Positions 8,765 through 16,340 of a DNA stretch of 64,000 bases are shown here, piece after piece (position 1 is the first letter of the stretch; every line of letters begins with the position of its first letter). The position numbers and the translations under genes were made by a program. Source of the stretch: Nocardia sp. NBC_01503 (GTDB taxonomy: Bacteria > Actinomycetota > Actinomycetes > Mycobacteriales > Mycobacteriaceae); the NCBI RefSeq assembly GCF_036327755.1, contig NZ_CP109596.1:4216001-4280000 (forward strand), written 5' to 3'. The notes beneath the pieces were generated by a model. That model had not been told where the DNA came from, did not search any database, and worked only from the letters and a program-made list of their open reading frames with translations.

Positions 8765-9025
8765 TCAGGCCAGAGCTAGGAAGAGTTTCTCGAGCTTCTT
8801 CGTGTCGACGCTGTCCGGGCCGTCTTTCACCAGGCAGTGCTGCAGCCCGGTGGCCACGAGTGCGTAGCCGCTACGGCTGAGCGCCTTGTTGACCGCGGCG
8901 AGCTGGGTGAGGATGTCCTCGCAATCGGCGCCGTCCTCCATCATTCGGATGACCGAGGCGAGATGCCCGTGTGCTCGCTTCATCCGGGTTATCACGGCCT
9001 TCATTTCGTCGTGCTCGAGTTGCAT
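8765..9025 (-). CDS. CsoR/CstR (DUF156) family repressor lacking the Cu-ligand histidine
   Basis: 86 residues, all-helical DUF156 family. The N-terminus (LEHDEMKAVITRMKRAHGHL) is the DNA-contacting helix region. Two cysteines, C35 and C64, have the 29-residue spacing of CsoR C36/C65 and CstR C31/C60. The copper-binding His of CsoR would be at position 60 but is Gly, so copper sensing of the CsoR type is unlikely. A CstR-like dithiol sensor of persulfide, or another electrophile, fits better. It is divergent from the MMPL operon; two G/C-tract palindromes in between are the obvious operators. Sensor identity is inference. Confidence 0.85.
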   Translation of the reverse strand: MQLEHDEMKAVITRMKRAHGHLASVIRMMEDGADCEDILTQLAAVNKALSRSGYALVATGLQHCLVKDGPDSVDTKKLEKLFLALA

Positions 9026-9118
9026 CGCACTTCTCCTTCACTGGACCACGCCGGGCCGGTACTGCCGGCACCTTACCGATCGCTCACCTCGCGCGGTCTG
9101 CGTCACCATCGAGTGTAT

Positions 9119-9134
9119 ATCCCCCCGGGGGGAT
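9119..9134. promoter_or_regulatory. C6G6 palindromic operator, copy 1
   Basis: ATCCCCCCGGGGGGAT is a perfect 16-bp palindrome. CsoR/CstR proteins bind operators of AT-flanked C tracts facing G tracts, so this is a strong candidate site for the adjacent repressor. Its centre is 33 bp, about three helical turns, from copy 2. Confidence 0.82.
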
Positions 9135-9151
9135 GTTATCGTCGTGATCTC

Positions 9152-9167
9152 ATCCCCCCGGGGGGAT
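9152..9167. promoter_or_regulatory. C6G6 palindromic operator, copy 2
   Basis: Exact second copy of the ATCCCCCCGGGGGGAT palindrome, ending 22 bases before the chosen GTG start of the MMPL gene. A repressor here would overlap the transcription start or initiation region of the exporter operon. Confidence 0.82.
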
Positions 9168-9189
9168 GCAAATCGAGAGGAGGAACCGC

Positions 9190-11349
9190 GTGGCGCAGCG
9201 AGTCGGAGGGACCGAAGCATCAACGCTTGCATCAGCATTTCGGCCCGGACCCCTAGGGCGGCTGGGCATCTGGGTGATCGAGCACCGTCGGCTGGTCGCC
9301 GTGGTGTGGGTACTGGTGGTCGTGGCCCTGGGGGCCTTCGCGCCATCCGTGGAGAAGAACCTGTCCGGCGCGGGCTGGCAGGCCGACGGGTCGCAATCGG
9401 TGGCGGTGCGCGATCTGGCGCAGGAACACTTCGGCGGCAACGCCAGCCACGCCATCCAGGTCGTCGTGCACAGCACCGACGGTGACCTGGACAGTGGTGA
9501 CGGCCCCGCGGTCCTCAATGCGGTGACCACCCTGCTGCGGGGCGAACCGCGGCTGGCGGAGGTGATTCCCCCGATGCCCGGGGTGAGCCTGTCGCAGGAT
9601 CACAAGACCGCGGTCGTACTCGCGGGCGCCGGGGTTGACACCAACGAAATGGTGCGCGTGGCAACCGATCTCAAGGACGAGCTGCAGGCGTTGTCGACCC
9701 CGGCGGTGCAGGTGAACCCCACCGGATCGTCACTGCTGTGGTCGGACTTCAACGACGCCAACCTGAAGGCGATGATGAAGTCGGAGATGGTCTCCTGGCC
9801 GGTGACCATGGCGATTCTGGTGCTCGCCTTCGGCGCGCTGGTCGCCGCCGGTCTGCCGCTGCTGCTGACGCTGGCCGGGCTGGTGGCGTCGGCGGGATCG
9901 CTGGTGCTGATCAATCACTTCGTGCCGGTGTCGATCTGGGCTATGAACTTCGCGATGATGTTCTCCCTCGCACTGGGCATCGACTACGCGCTGTTCCTGG
10001 TGGCCCGCTACCGTGCCGCGCGGATGGGGCAGCACGAATCCGGCCGCGAAGCGGTCGCCGAGACCATGGATACCGCGGGCAAAGCGGTGCTGCTCTCGGG
10101 TGCGACCGTGCTGGTGTCACTGTCGGCGGTGATGCTGGTGCCCTCGCCGGCGTTCCGGTCGATGGCCGGCGGCATCATGCTCTCGGTCCTGTTCGTCCTG
10201 GCCGCCACGCTGACCCTGCTGCCGGTGGTGCTGTTCAAACTCGATGACAGGATCAACCGGCTGTCCCTGCCCTGGGTTCACGTCGGCGAACACCGCTCGC
10301 CCGCGTTCGTGAAATGGGGAGAGCGACTGTGGCGTCGCCCGCTGGTGTGGGGTCTGGGCTCACTGGTCGTACTGATCGCCCTGGCCATACCGATCATCGG
10401 TTTGAAGACGGCGATGCCCTCGATCAAGGTGCTGCCCGAGGACGCGAGTGCTCGCATCGGCTACAACCAGGTGCAGGCCGCCTTCGGCGACGGTGCACCC
10501 GGCATGCTCCAAATCGTCACTCGCTCCGGCGATGCCGAGGCCGCCGGCCGAGTTCTGGCCGCCGATCCGGGTATCGCCGCCGCATTGCCGCCCGCGCCGC
10601 CCGCGGACGGCAGCGACTATCGGCTCATTCAGGCCGTCCCGAAGGTCGATCCCTCCGATCCGGCGCTCGCCGACACGGTGGACCGGCTCCGCGCCGAGCT
10701 ACCGTCATCGGCGCAGGTCGGTGGTGCGGCGGTGGAGAACATCGATCTGGCCGACCAGCTGCACCGCTCCACCCCGCTGGTCATCGGCGTGGTCATGGTG
10801 CTCGGCTTCGTGTTGCTGCTGGTCGCGTTGCAGGCGCCGCTGATCTCGCTGCTGGGCACCCTGGTCAGTCTGTTGTCGACGGCCGCGGCGTTCGGTGTGG
10901 CGCGGCTGGTGTTCCAGAACGGTGTCGGCTCAGGCTTGTTGGGCTTCGAACATCAAGGCTTCCTCGACGCGTGGGCGCCGGTGTTCTTCTTCGCCATGAT
11001 CTTCGCTATCGCCATGGACTACACCGTCTTCCTGCTGGCTTCGGCCAAGGAACACTGGGAGAAGTCCGGCGACCCGCGCGAAGCCATGATCGGCGCCGTC
11101 GCTCATTCGGGGCGGGTCATCTTCGCCGCCGGCGGGGTTATGGTGGCGGTGTTCTTCACCTTCGCGTTGTCGGGACCGTTGCCGCCCAAGGAAATGGGCG
11201 TCATCCTCGGCGTTGCCGTCCTGCTCGACGCCTTCCTGGTCCGGCTGGTCCTGCTGCCGGTCATGCTGCGCCTGGCGGGCCGCGCCGCCTGGGCCACGCC
11301 CGCCTGGCTGCGCCGAATCCTGCCGAAGATCACCTTCTCCCACGGCTGA
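9190..11349 (+). CDS. MMPL family RND-type exporter
   Basis: About 719 residues with twelve expected membrane helices in two MMPL halves. Each half carries the buried Asp-Tyr pair of proton-coupled MMPL proteins (SLALGIDYALFLVARYR and IFAIAMDYTVFLLASAK). MMPL proteins export lipids, siderophores or drugs across the inner membrane. I start at GTG 9190 because AGGAGG (9178-9183) is 6 bases upstream; ATG 9166 lies inside the operator palindrome and has no ribosome site. It heads an operon with the AhpD-like gene 17 bases later. Divergent from the CsoR/CstR-like repressor, which probably controls it. Confidence 0.9.
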   Translation: MAQRVGGTEASTLASAFRPGPLGRLGIWVIEHRRLVAVVWVLVVVALGAFAPSVEKNLSGAGWQADGSQSVAVRDLAQEHFGGNASHAIQVVVHSTDGDLDSGDGPAVLNAVTTLLRGEPRLAEVIPPMPGVSLSQDHKTAVVLAGAGVDTNEMVRVATDLKDELQALSTPAVQVNPTGSSLLWSDFNDANLKAMMKSEMVSWPVTMAILVLAFGALVAAGLPLLLTLAGLVASAGSLVLINHFVPVSIWAMNFAMMFSLALGIDYALFLVARYRAARMGQHESGREAVAETMDTAGKAVLLSGATVLVSLSAVMLVPSPAFRSMAGGIMLSVLFVLAATLTLLPVVLFKLDDRINRLSLPWVHVGEHRSPAFVKWGERLWRRPLVWGLGSLVVLIALAIPIIGLKTAMPSIKVLPEDASARIGYNQVQAAFGDGAPGMLQIVTRSGDAEAAGRVLAADPGIAAALPPAPPADGSDYRLIQAVPKVDPSDPALADTVDRLRAELPSSAQVGGAAVENIDLADQLHRSTPLVIGVVMVLGFVLLLVALQAPLISLLGTLVSLLSTAAAFGVARLVFQNGVGSGLLGFEHQGFLDAWAPVFFFAMIFAIAMDYTVFLLASAKEHWEKSGDPREAMIGAVAHSGRVIFAAGGVMVAVFFTFALSGPLPPKEMGVILGVAVLLDAFLVRLVLLPVMLRLAGRAAWATPAWLRRILPKITFSHG

Positions 11350-11366
11350 ACCGAAAGGGTAAACCG

Positions 11367-11762
11367 ATGACATCGACCGACGAGACCACGTCCTCCTCCC
11401 GCCACGGCAAGGAGGTGCTGCGCGAACTGTCTCCCCAGCATCGCGAGCTGCGTCACGCGATTCCCGAGGTCTACAAGGGGTTCGGTGACCTCAGCAAGGC
11501 GGCCTTCGAGCCGGGCTCCCTCGACCGCAAGACCAAGGAGCTGATCGCCTTCGCGATCGGTGTGGTCGAAGGCTGCGACGGTTGCATCGCCTCGCACGGG
11601 CAGGCCGCCGCCCGCGCCGGCGCCACCCGCCAGGAAGCCGCCGAGGCCATCGGCGTCACCTTCCTCATGCACGGCGGACCCGCCACCATCCACGGCGCCC
11701 GTGCCTACGAGGCGTTCTGCGAATTCGCCGATGCCGTCGACGCGGGCGACACCAAGTCCTGA
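11367..11762 (+). CDS. AhpD-like/carboxymuconolactone decarboxylase family protein
   Basis: 131 residues, helical CMD fold. The active-site motif EGCDGCIASHGQ contains C70, C73 and H77, the CxxCxxxH arrangement of AhpD-type thiol peroxidases and related enzymes. TKELIAFAIGV before it is typical. Such proteins reduce peroxides or relay electrons through the CxxC pair. The gene follows the MMPL gene by 17 bases and precedes the Cys-rich protein by 24 bases, so it belongs to the same operon. A redox role fits a thiol-based repressor, but its substrate is unknown. Confidence 0.88.
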   Translation: MTSTDETTSSSRHGKEVLRELSPQHRELRHAIPEVYKGFGDLSKAAFEPGSLDRKTKELIAFAIGVVEGCDGCIASHGQAAARAGATRQEAAEAIGVTFLMHGGPATIHGARAYEAFCEFADAVDAGDTKS

Positions 11763-11786
11763 TCACCAACCGCAAAGGAGCCACTC

Positions 11787-11948
11787 ATGTGCCGAGCCTC
11801 CCGCTGCCGAACCTGCGGCCTGACCACCTGGTCCGGCTGTGGCCAGCACATCGCTCAGGTCAGGGCCACGGTCCCGGCCGACCAGTGGTGCAGCGGCCAT
11901 CCCGACGCCGAGCGCGGCGGCTGGCTGCGCCGCATTCTCGGAAGGTAG
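11787..11948 (+). CDS. 53-residue Cys-rich small protein
   Basis: ATG 11787 is preceded by AAAGGAG (11774-11780). The product starts MCRASRCRTCGLTTWSGCGQ and has five cysteines in the first 18 residues plus one near residue 35 followed by SGH. This could form a small zinc or iron site or act as a thiol protein. I recognise no named domain. It is tightly placed between the AhpD-like and DUF2892 genes (24 and 7 bases), so it is almost certainly a real operon member. Confidence 0.7.
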   Translation: MCRASRCRTCGLTTWSGCGQHIAQVRATVPADQWCSGHPDAERGGWLRRILGR

Positions 11949-11955
11949 AAGTCCG

Positions 11956-12168
11956 ATGTCGCGTGTGAACATCGATCGAGCTGTGCTCGCCGTGGCGGGA
12001 ACTGTCACCCTGCTCGGCATCGTGCTGGCGTTCGCGGTGTCGCCCTGGTTCGTGCTGCTCGCAGCGTTCGCGGGAGTCAATCAACTCCAGGCCAGCGTCA
12101 CCGGCTTCTGCCCGGCCGCGATTCTCCTACGCAGACTTGGCGTTCCACGAGGATGCGCGTTCGAGTAG
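11956..12168 (+). CDS. DUF2892 (YgaP-type) small membrane protein
   Basis: 70 residues: NIDRAVLAVAGTVTLLGIVL opens the first of two membrane helices, then GVNQLQASVTGFCPAAILLR, whose GFCP is the DUF2892 signature. This domain occurs alone or fused to rhodaneses in sulfur-handling loci. ATG 11956 has an AGAAG-like site; it starts 7 bases after the Cys-rich protein gene. It is the last gene of the MMPL operon, closed by a strong terminator. Its presence supports a thiol or persulfide theme for the operon. Confidence 0.85.
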   Translation: MSRVNIDRAVLAVAGTVTLLGIVLAFAVSPWFVLLAAFAGVNQLQASVTGFCPAAILLRRLGVPRGCAFE

Positions 12169-12176
12169 CTGCCACC

Positions 12177-12214
12177 GTGAACACCCCCTGCCCGTACTGG
12201 CAGGGGGTGTTCAC
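12177..12214 (+). terminator. Terminator of the MMPL operon
   Basis: Sixteen-base arms (12177-12192 and 12199-12214) are exact complements around a six-base loop, 8 bases after the DUF2892 stop. The stem includes CACCCCCTGCC/GGCAGGGGGTG. No T tract, but the strength and position are convincing. Confidence 0.85.
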
Positions 12215-12321
12215 GGCGAGGATCTTCGGTTCAAAGTGAGTAGGTGTACTCCCTCGGAGGCTGATCGTGCGGTGAGCGCCATCGTTCGAACCTCCTGGCG
12301 GATAACGTGTCATGCGCGCTT

Positions 12322-12351
12322 GGTCGCAGGTTCAATGCTGTCCCGCTACTA
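12322..12351 (+). repeat. Degenerate copy of the initiator tRNA 3' half (attachment-site candidate)
   Basis: GGTCGCAGGTTCAA matches tRNA positions 6346-6359 exactly, and CGCTACTA matches 6370-6377. Between them two bases are lost and one or two changed, so the T arm cannot pair and no functional tRNA is present. The weaker match TCAT, eight bases, then GGTCG extends it toward the anticodon loop. A terminator like that of the tRNA follows. It fits the distal attachment site of an element inserted at the tRNA 3' end, or a decayed tandem duplicate. Confidence 0.7.
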
Positions 12352-12353
12352 AC

Positions 12354-12389
12354 GAAAAGCCCGGAACCAATTGGGTTCCGGGCCTTTTC
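12354..12389 (+). terminator. Hairpin after the degenerate tRNA copy
   Basis: GAAAAG plus CCCGGAACC pair with GGTTCCGGG and CTTTTC, with one bulged C and a five-base loop. It is clearly related to the hairpin after the intact tRNA. If the region is an insertion, this would be the original chromosomal tRNA terminator. Confidence 0.7.
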
Positions 12390-12619
12390 GTGTTGGTCGC
12401 CACATCGCCAATGAATACATTGTGGACGCGCAGGAGCTGCGGCATCTGAATCAGAAGCGGGTCTACCGCTGGTCCGATATCGAGATTCTGAAGGACGGTG
12501 GCCGGATCTGGTTGAAACCGGATGGTCAGCCGAAGCGTAAGTGGATGACGATGGAATGGCTCATTCCCAATGTCGTGTTGATTCCTCTTCTGCACGACGA
12601 GCTGTCGGGGCGGGGCTGA
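12371..12619 (+). pseudogene. Possible truncated gene or small hypothetical protein
   Basis: The frame is open from the terminator through 12619 and encodes IANEYIVDAQELRHLNQKRV, then WSDIEILKDGGRIWLKPDG and a tail with WMTMEWLIPNVVLIPLLHDE. The nearest start codons lie inside the hairpin or have no ribosome site (GTG 12421). It looks like the C-terminal part of a larger protein whose upstream part is missing. I recognise no family. The position right after the degenerate tRNA copy fits a boundary scar. Confidence 0.35.
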
Positions 12620-12698
12620 GGTCCATCGGGCGACTCGGCGCCGGGGATGCGGTGCTGTCGCACGCGGGTGTCGGTGTGGTTGGGTAGCGTCCCGGGTT

Positions 12699-14690
12699 GT
12701 GGAAATTGGGGAACGTATTCAGGAGCTCGCGGGTCGGATCGTGGCGTTGCGCGATGCCTACTATCAGGGGTCGCCGCTGGTCGCGGACGCGGAGTATGAC
12801 GCGGTCGAGGATGAGCTGCGGGGGCTGATCGAGGCCAATCCGGAGTTGACGCCGGAGACCAATCCGCTGGATCAGGTGGGGGCGCCCGCGGTTCTGCATG
12901 CGCCGATCAGGCATTCGCGGCCGATGCTTTCGCTGGAGAAGGCGACCAAGCCCGAGCAGGTCGAGGCGTTCTTCGGCCGGTTCCCTGGGCAGTCGGTGGT
13001 GGTGATGCCCAAGCTGGACGGGTTGTCGCTGGCGCTGGTGTTCGAGGACGGCCGGCTCGCGCGCGCGATCACCCGGGGTGACGGCAGCACCGGTGATGAC
13101 GTGACCATGCTGGTGCGTGCCCTGGTCGATGGCATTCCCGAGCGGATCGACGTGCCCGGGCGAGTGGAGGTGCGCGGTGAGGCGGTGATGCTTCGCTCCA
13201 CTTTCGTCGCCTACAACACCGCGCATCCGGACAAGCCGCTGATCAATCCGCGCAATGCGGCGGCGGGCACGCTGCGGGCGAAGGATCCGGCCACGGTGGC
13301 CGAAAGACGGTTGCGGTTCTTCGGGTTCGATCTGGATATCGCCGACGGCGAGGCCGCGGTCGATCTGGAGGAGGGGCTGCTGGCGCTCGGGATCGCGGGT
13401 GCGCAGATGCGGCACTGTGCCGATGCGGAGCAGGCGCAGGTGGCGATCTCGGCGGTCGAACAGGGGCGCAACGATCTCGACTACGACCTCGACGGGGCCG
13501 TACTGCGGCTGGCCGATCGCGAGGCGTACGCCGCGGCCGGGACGCGGTCGAACTCTCCGCGCGGTGCGCTGGCATTCAAGTTCGCCGCCGAGGAGAAGAC
13601 CACGCTGCTGCGCGAGGTGATCTGGGATGTGGGCAAGACCGGCAAGATCGTCCCGGTCGCCTGGCTGGAGCCGGTGTTCGTGGGCGGCACCACGGTCACC
13701 AAGGCCACACTGGCCAATCAGGAGGTGATCCGGGCCCGCGATATCAAGGTCGGTGACACCGTGCTGGTGCGCCGCGCGGGCGATGTCATCCCGTTCGTCG
13801 CGGGCGTTCTCGACGCCTCCAAGCGCACGGGCCAGGAGATCGAGATCCTTTCGCCGACGGTCTGCCCGTCCTGCGAGCAACCGGTCACCGAACAGGGCAA
13901 TAGTCGAGAGCTGTTCTGCACCAACGTTTCCTGCCCCGCGCAGACGGTGCGCAGGCTCATCCACTGGGCCTCGCGGGCGGCCGCGGATATCGATGCCATC
14001 GGCGGGGTGTGGATCGAGCGCCTGGCCGAGGCGGGCATGCTGGAGAATCCGTCGGACTTCTACGCCCTGACCAAGGAGCAGTTGCTCGAGTTCGATCGCG
14101 TCGGCGAGGTCTCGGCCGGGCGCATGATCGATTCGATCGATGCCAGCCGTCAGGTCGGCCTGCGTCGCGCCCTGATCGGCCTGGCCATTCCGATGGCTTC
14201 CGACGGCACCGCCGCCCGCCTGGCCCGAGCCGGATTCGGATCCCTGGAGGAGGTCGCCGACGCGGGCGAGGAACGCCTGGTGGCGGTGGAGGATATCGGC
14301 CCGAAGGTGGCCGCCTCCCTGGTCGCACACCTGACCCGCCTGCGCCCGGAGCTCGAGAAGTTGCGCGCGGCGGGCGTCTCCCTCGATGTACGCGAGGAGG
14401 ATCTACCCCCCGTCATCGCCGCCGGTGCGCCGCTGGCGGGTAAGACGGTGGTCATCACCGGGGCGATCAGTGATCCGCGCTCCGGCGAAAAGGTCGCTCG
14501 CCCAACGTTTCAGCGCCTCTGCGAACAGGCGGGCGCGACGGCGGCCTCCTCGGTCTCGGCCAATACCGACATGCTCATCACCGGCGCGGGCGTCGGCGAC
14601 AGCAAACTGACCAAGGCCGAGAAACTCGGCGTCGAGGTCGTCGACCAGGGCGAGATCTGGAACCTGCTGATCGAGGCCAAGGTCGTCTAG
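12699..14690 (+). CDS. ligA: NAD-dependent DNA ligase, divergent LigA
   Basis: 663 residues with the standard order: Ia domain (YYQGSPLVADAEYDAVEDEL), adenylation domain with KLDG (K105), OB fold, four-cysteine zinc finger (CPSC, CTNVSC), helix-hairpin-helix repeats and a C-terminal BRCT domain (GKTVVITGAI). It seals nicks using NAD+. Several blocks depart from the usual actinobacterial housekeeping LigA (for example HSRPMLSLEKATKPEQVEAF and IHWASRAAADIDAIGGVWIE), so this may be a second, accessory ligase. GTG 12699 begins MEIGERIQEL. Whether the genome has another copy cannot be seen here. Confidence 0.9.
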   Translation: MEIGERIQELAGRIVALRDAYYQGSPLVADAEYDAVEDELRGLIEANPELTPETNPLDQVGAPAVLHAPIRHSRPMLSLEKATKPEQVEAFFGRFPGQSVVVMPKLDGLSLALVFEDGRLARAITRGDGSTGDDVTMLVRALVDGIPERIDVPGRVEVRGEAVMLRSTFVAYNTAHPDKPLINPRNAAAGTLRAKDPATVAERRLRFFGFDLDIADGEAAVDLEEGLLALGIAGAQMRHCADAEQAQVAISAVEQGRNDLDYDLDGAVLRLADREAYAAAGTRSNSPRGALAFKFAAEEKTTLLREVIWDVGKTGKIVPVAWLEPVFVGGTTVTKATLANQEVIRARDIKVGDTVLVRRAGDVIPFVAGVLDASKRTGQEIEILSPTVCPSCEQPVTEQGNSRELFCTNVSCPAQTVRRLIHWASRAAADIDAIGGVWIERLAEAGMLENPSDFYALTKEQLLEFDRVGEVSAGRMIDSIDASRQVGLRRALIGLAIPMASDGTAARLARAGFGSLEEVADAGEERLVAVEDIGPKVAASLVAHLTRLRPELEKLRAAGVSLDVREEDLPPVIAAGAPLAGKTVVITGAISDPRSGEKVARPTFQRLCEQAGATAASSVSANTDMLITGAGVGDSKLTKAEKLGVEVVDQGEIWNLLIEAKVV

Positions 14691-14728
14691 TCGCACGCGG
14701 AAACGGCCCAGGGGCGGAAATCCCTGGG

Positions 14729-15364
14729 CTACAACAGGTTCTGCCCGGCAAGATGTGTCAGGCAGGCATCCACCGCATCGGCGGCGGAGCCGGGCAGATC
14801 ACCCGCGGCCCAACGTTCGATGGCAAGGCGCACGGCGGTATTCGCCATGGCGGCCACGATCGCCACATCCAGATCATCGGGGGAGCGGCCGGTGCGGGCG
14901 GCGATGATGGGGATGAGTTGGATTTCGCAGTCCTGCTGAACGCGCAGCCAGGTCGCGCGCAGGGCGGGGAGTTCGGTGGCGGCGTGCAGTAGCGGCCGCA
15001 GCAGCGTTTCGGCGATGCCCTCCTCCGCCAGGGCCGCGGCCGTGGCGGTGCGATAGGAGCGGCCGATGGCCTCGCGCAGCGGTAATTCGGGCGGGCACGC
15101 GGCGAGTTCATCGGCCCAGGCCCGGGCGCCGATCGAAAGCAGCGGCGCGACCACATCCTCCTTACCTGGAAAGTATCGGTAGAAGGTGCGCAGACCCATG
15201 CCCGCCGCAGCCGCGATGTCATCGACTGTTGTTGCGGTGTAACCATTTTCGGCGAAGAGATGGGCCGCGACCATGGCCACCTCGCGCCGGGTGGCCGCGC
15301 GCCGGGTCTCGCTGAGCGCCGGACGGCCCGGGGTGGGGGTGGTGCGGATTCGCTCACTGGTCAC
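14729..15364 (-). CDS. TetR family transcriptional regulator
   Basis: 211 residues. The N-terminal helix-turn-helix TTVDDIAAAAGMGLRTFYRY is at about residues 40-60, followed by FPGKEDVV and a helical ligand domain. It is divergent from the short-chain dehydrogenase gene across 96 bases that contain a good inverted repeat, so it most likely represses that gene and itself. Ligand unknown, presumably the dehydrogenase substrate or an analogue. Confidence 0.9.
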   Translation of the reverse strand: MTSERIRTTPTPGRPALSETRRAATRREVAMVAAHLFAENGYTATTVDDIAAAAGMGLRTFYRYFPGKEDVVAPLLSIGARAWADELAACPPELPLREAIGRSYRTATAAALAEEGIAETLLRPLLHAATELPALRATWLRVQQDCEIQLIPIIAARTGRSPDDLDVAIVAAMANTAVRLAIERWAAGDLPGSAADAVDACLTHLAGQNLL

Positions 15365-15394
15365 AGCCGCACTCTACCCACTCGGGAAACATTT

Positions 15395-15413
15395 AATGGC
15401 GCACTGTGCCATT
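15395..15413. promoter_or_regulatory. Operator candidate between tetR-type gene and SDR gene
   Basis: AATGGCGCA, one central C, TGTGCCATT: nine-base arms with a single mismatch. It sits 31 bases upstream of the regulator start and 48 upstream of the dehydrogenase start, as expected for a TetR dimer site controlling both genes. Confidence 0.68.
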
Positions 15414-15460
15414 TATGGCATATCGTGTCAGAAACGATTCCATTGATCAGGAGAGATTCC

Positions 15461-16243
15461 ATGAACCGTCTCGAACAGCGCCGCATTCTGGTGACCGGCG
15501 CGGGCTCGGGCATCGGCCAGGCCACCGTCCTGCGCCTGTTGTCCGAGGGCGCGGTCGTCGTCGGCGCGGATGTGAACGCCGAAGGACTCGAGCTCACCCG
15601 CAAGCAGGCCGCCGAGGCGGGCGCCGAAACCCGGCTGACCACCCTGCAGATGAATATCGGCCAGGAGGCGGAGGTCATCGCGGGCGTCAAGAGCGCCGTC
15701 GAAACGCTCGGCGGACTGGACGCGCTGGTCAATGCGGCGGGCATCCTGCGCGCGGCGCACACCCACGAAACCTCCCTGGATCTGTGGAATCAGATCATCA
15801 ATATCAACCTCACCGGCACCTTCCTGGTGGTTCGTGAGGCACTGCCCGCGCTGTTGGCGAACCCCAGCAGCAATATCGTGAACTTCAGCTCCACCTCCGC
15901 GAACTTCGCGCACCCTTATATGGCGGCCTACTCCGCGAGCAAGGGCGGCATCCAATCCCTCACCCATACCCTGGCCCTCGAATACGGCAAGCAGGGCCTG
16001 CGCGCGGTCAGCGTCGCGCCCGGCGGTATCAAGTCCGGTATCACCGATGCCACCCCCGGCTACCTTCCGCAGGACTCCGACTGGTCGTTCCTCGGCCGCC
16101 TGATCGCCATTGTGCCGCAGGACAATCCGGCGGAGTTGGCAGGTCCGGAGAATGTCGCGGGCGTGATCGCCATGCTCATCTCCGATGACGGCCGCTTCAT
16201 CAGCGGTACCGAAATCCGCATCGACGGCGCCGCCCACACCTGA
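15461..16243 (+). CDS. Short-chain dehydrogenase/reductase
   Basis: 260 residues, classical SDR length. VTGAGSGIGQA near residue 12-22 is the cofactor loop, NAAG the structural motif, and the catalytic Ser-Tyr-Lys is in NFSSTSANFAHPYMAAYSASK. An Asp after the second strand (VVGADVNAEGL) suggests NAD rather than NADP. It oxidises or reduces a hydroxyl/carbonyl; substrate unknown. ATG 15461 has GGAGAG upstream. The divergent TetR gene probably regulates it. Confidence 0.92.
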   Translation: MNRLEQRRILVTGAGSGIGQATVLRLLSEGAVVVGADVNAEGLELTRKQAAEAGAETRLTTLQMNIGQEAEVIAGVKSAVETLGGLDALVNAAGILRAAHTHETSLDLWNQIININLTGTFLVVREALPALLANPSSNIVNFSSTSANFAHPYMAAYSASKGGIQSLTHTLALEYGKQGLRAVSVAPGGIKSGITDATPGYLPQDSDWSFLGRLIAIVPQDNPAELAGPENVAGVIAMLISDDGRFISGTEIRIDGAAHT

Positions 16244-16340
16244 TCGCAGCTGAACGCTTGACCGTTCCGCGTCGCCCAATACTATTGGGGCTGTTAGTTT
16301 TTGCAGGTCACCAAGGGTTTGCGGGGTCACGGCGGAGGAT

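Noticed and set aside
9166..9168. ATG as start of the MMPL gene
   Set aside because: It overlaps the second operator palindrome and has no ribosome site, while GTG 9190 has AGGAGG 6 bases upstream.
12561..14330. Long minus-strand open frame opposite the ligase
   Set aside because: Low-complexity product, and the ligase on the other strand has complete motifs.
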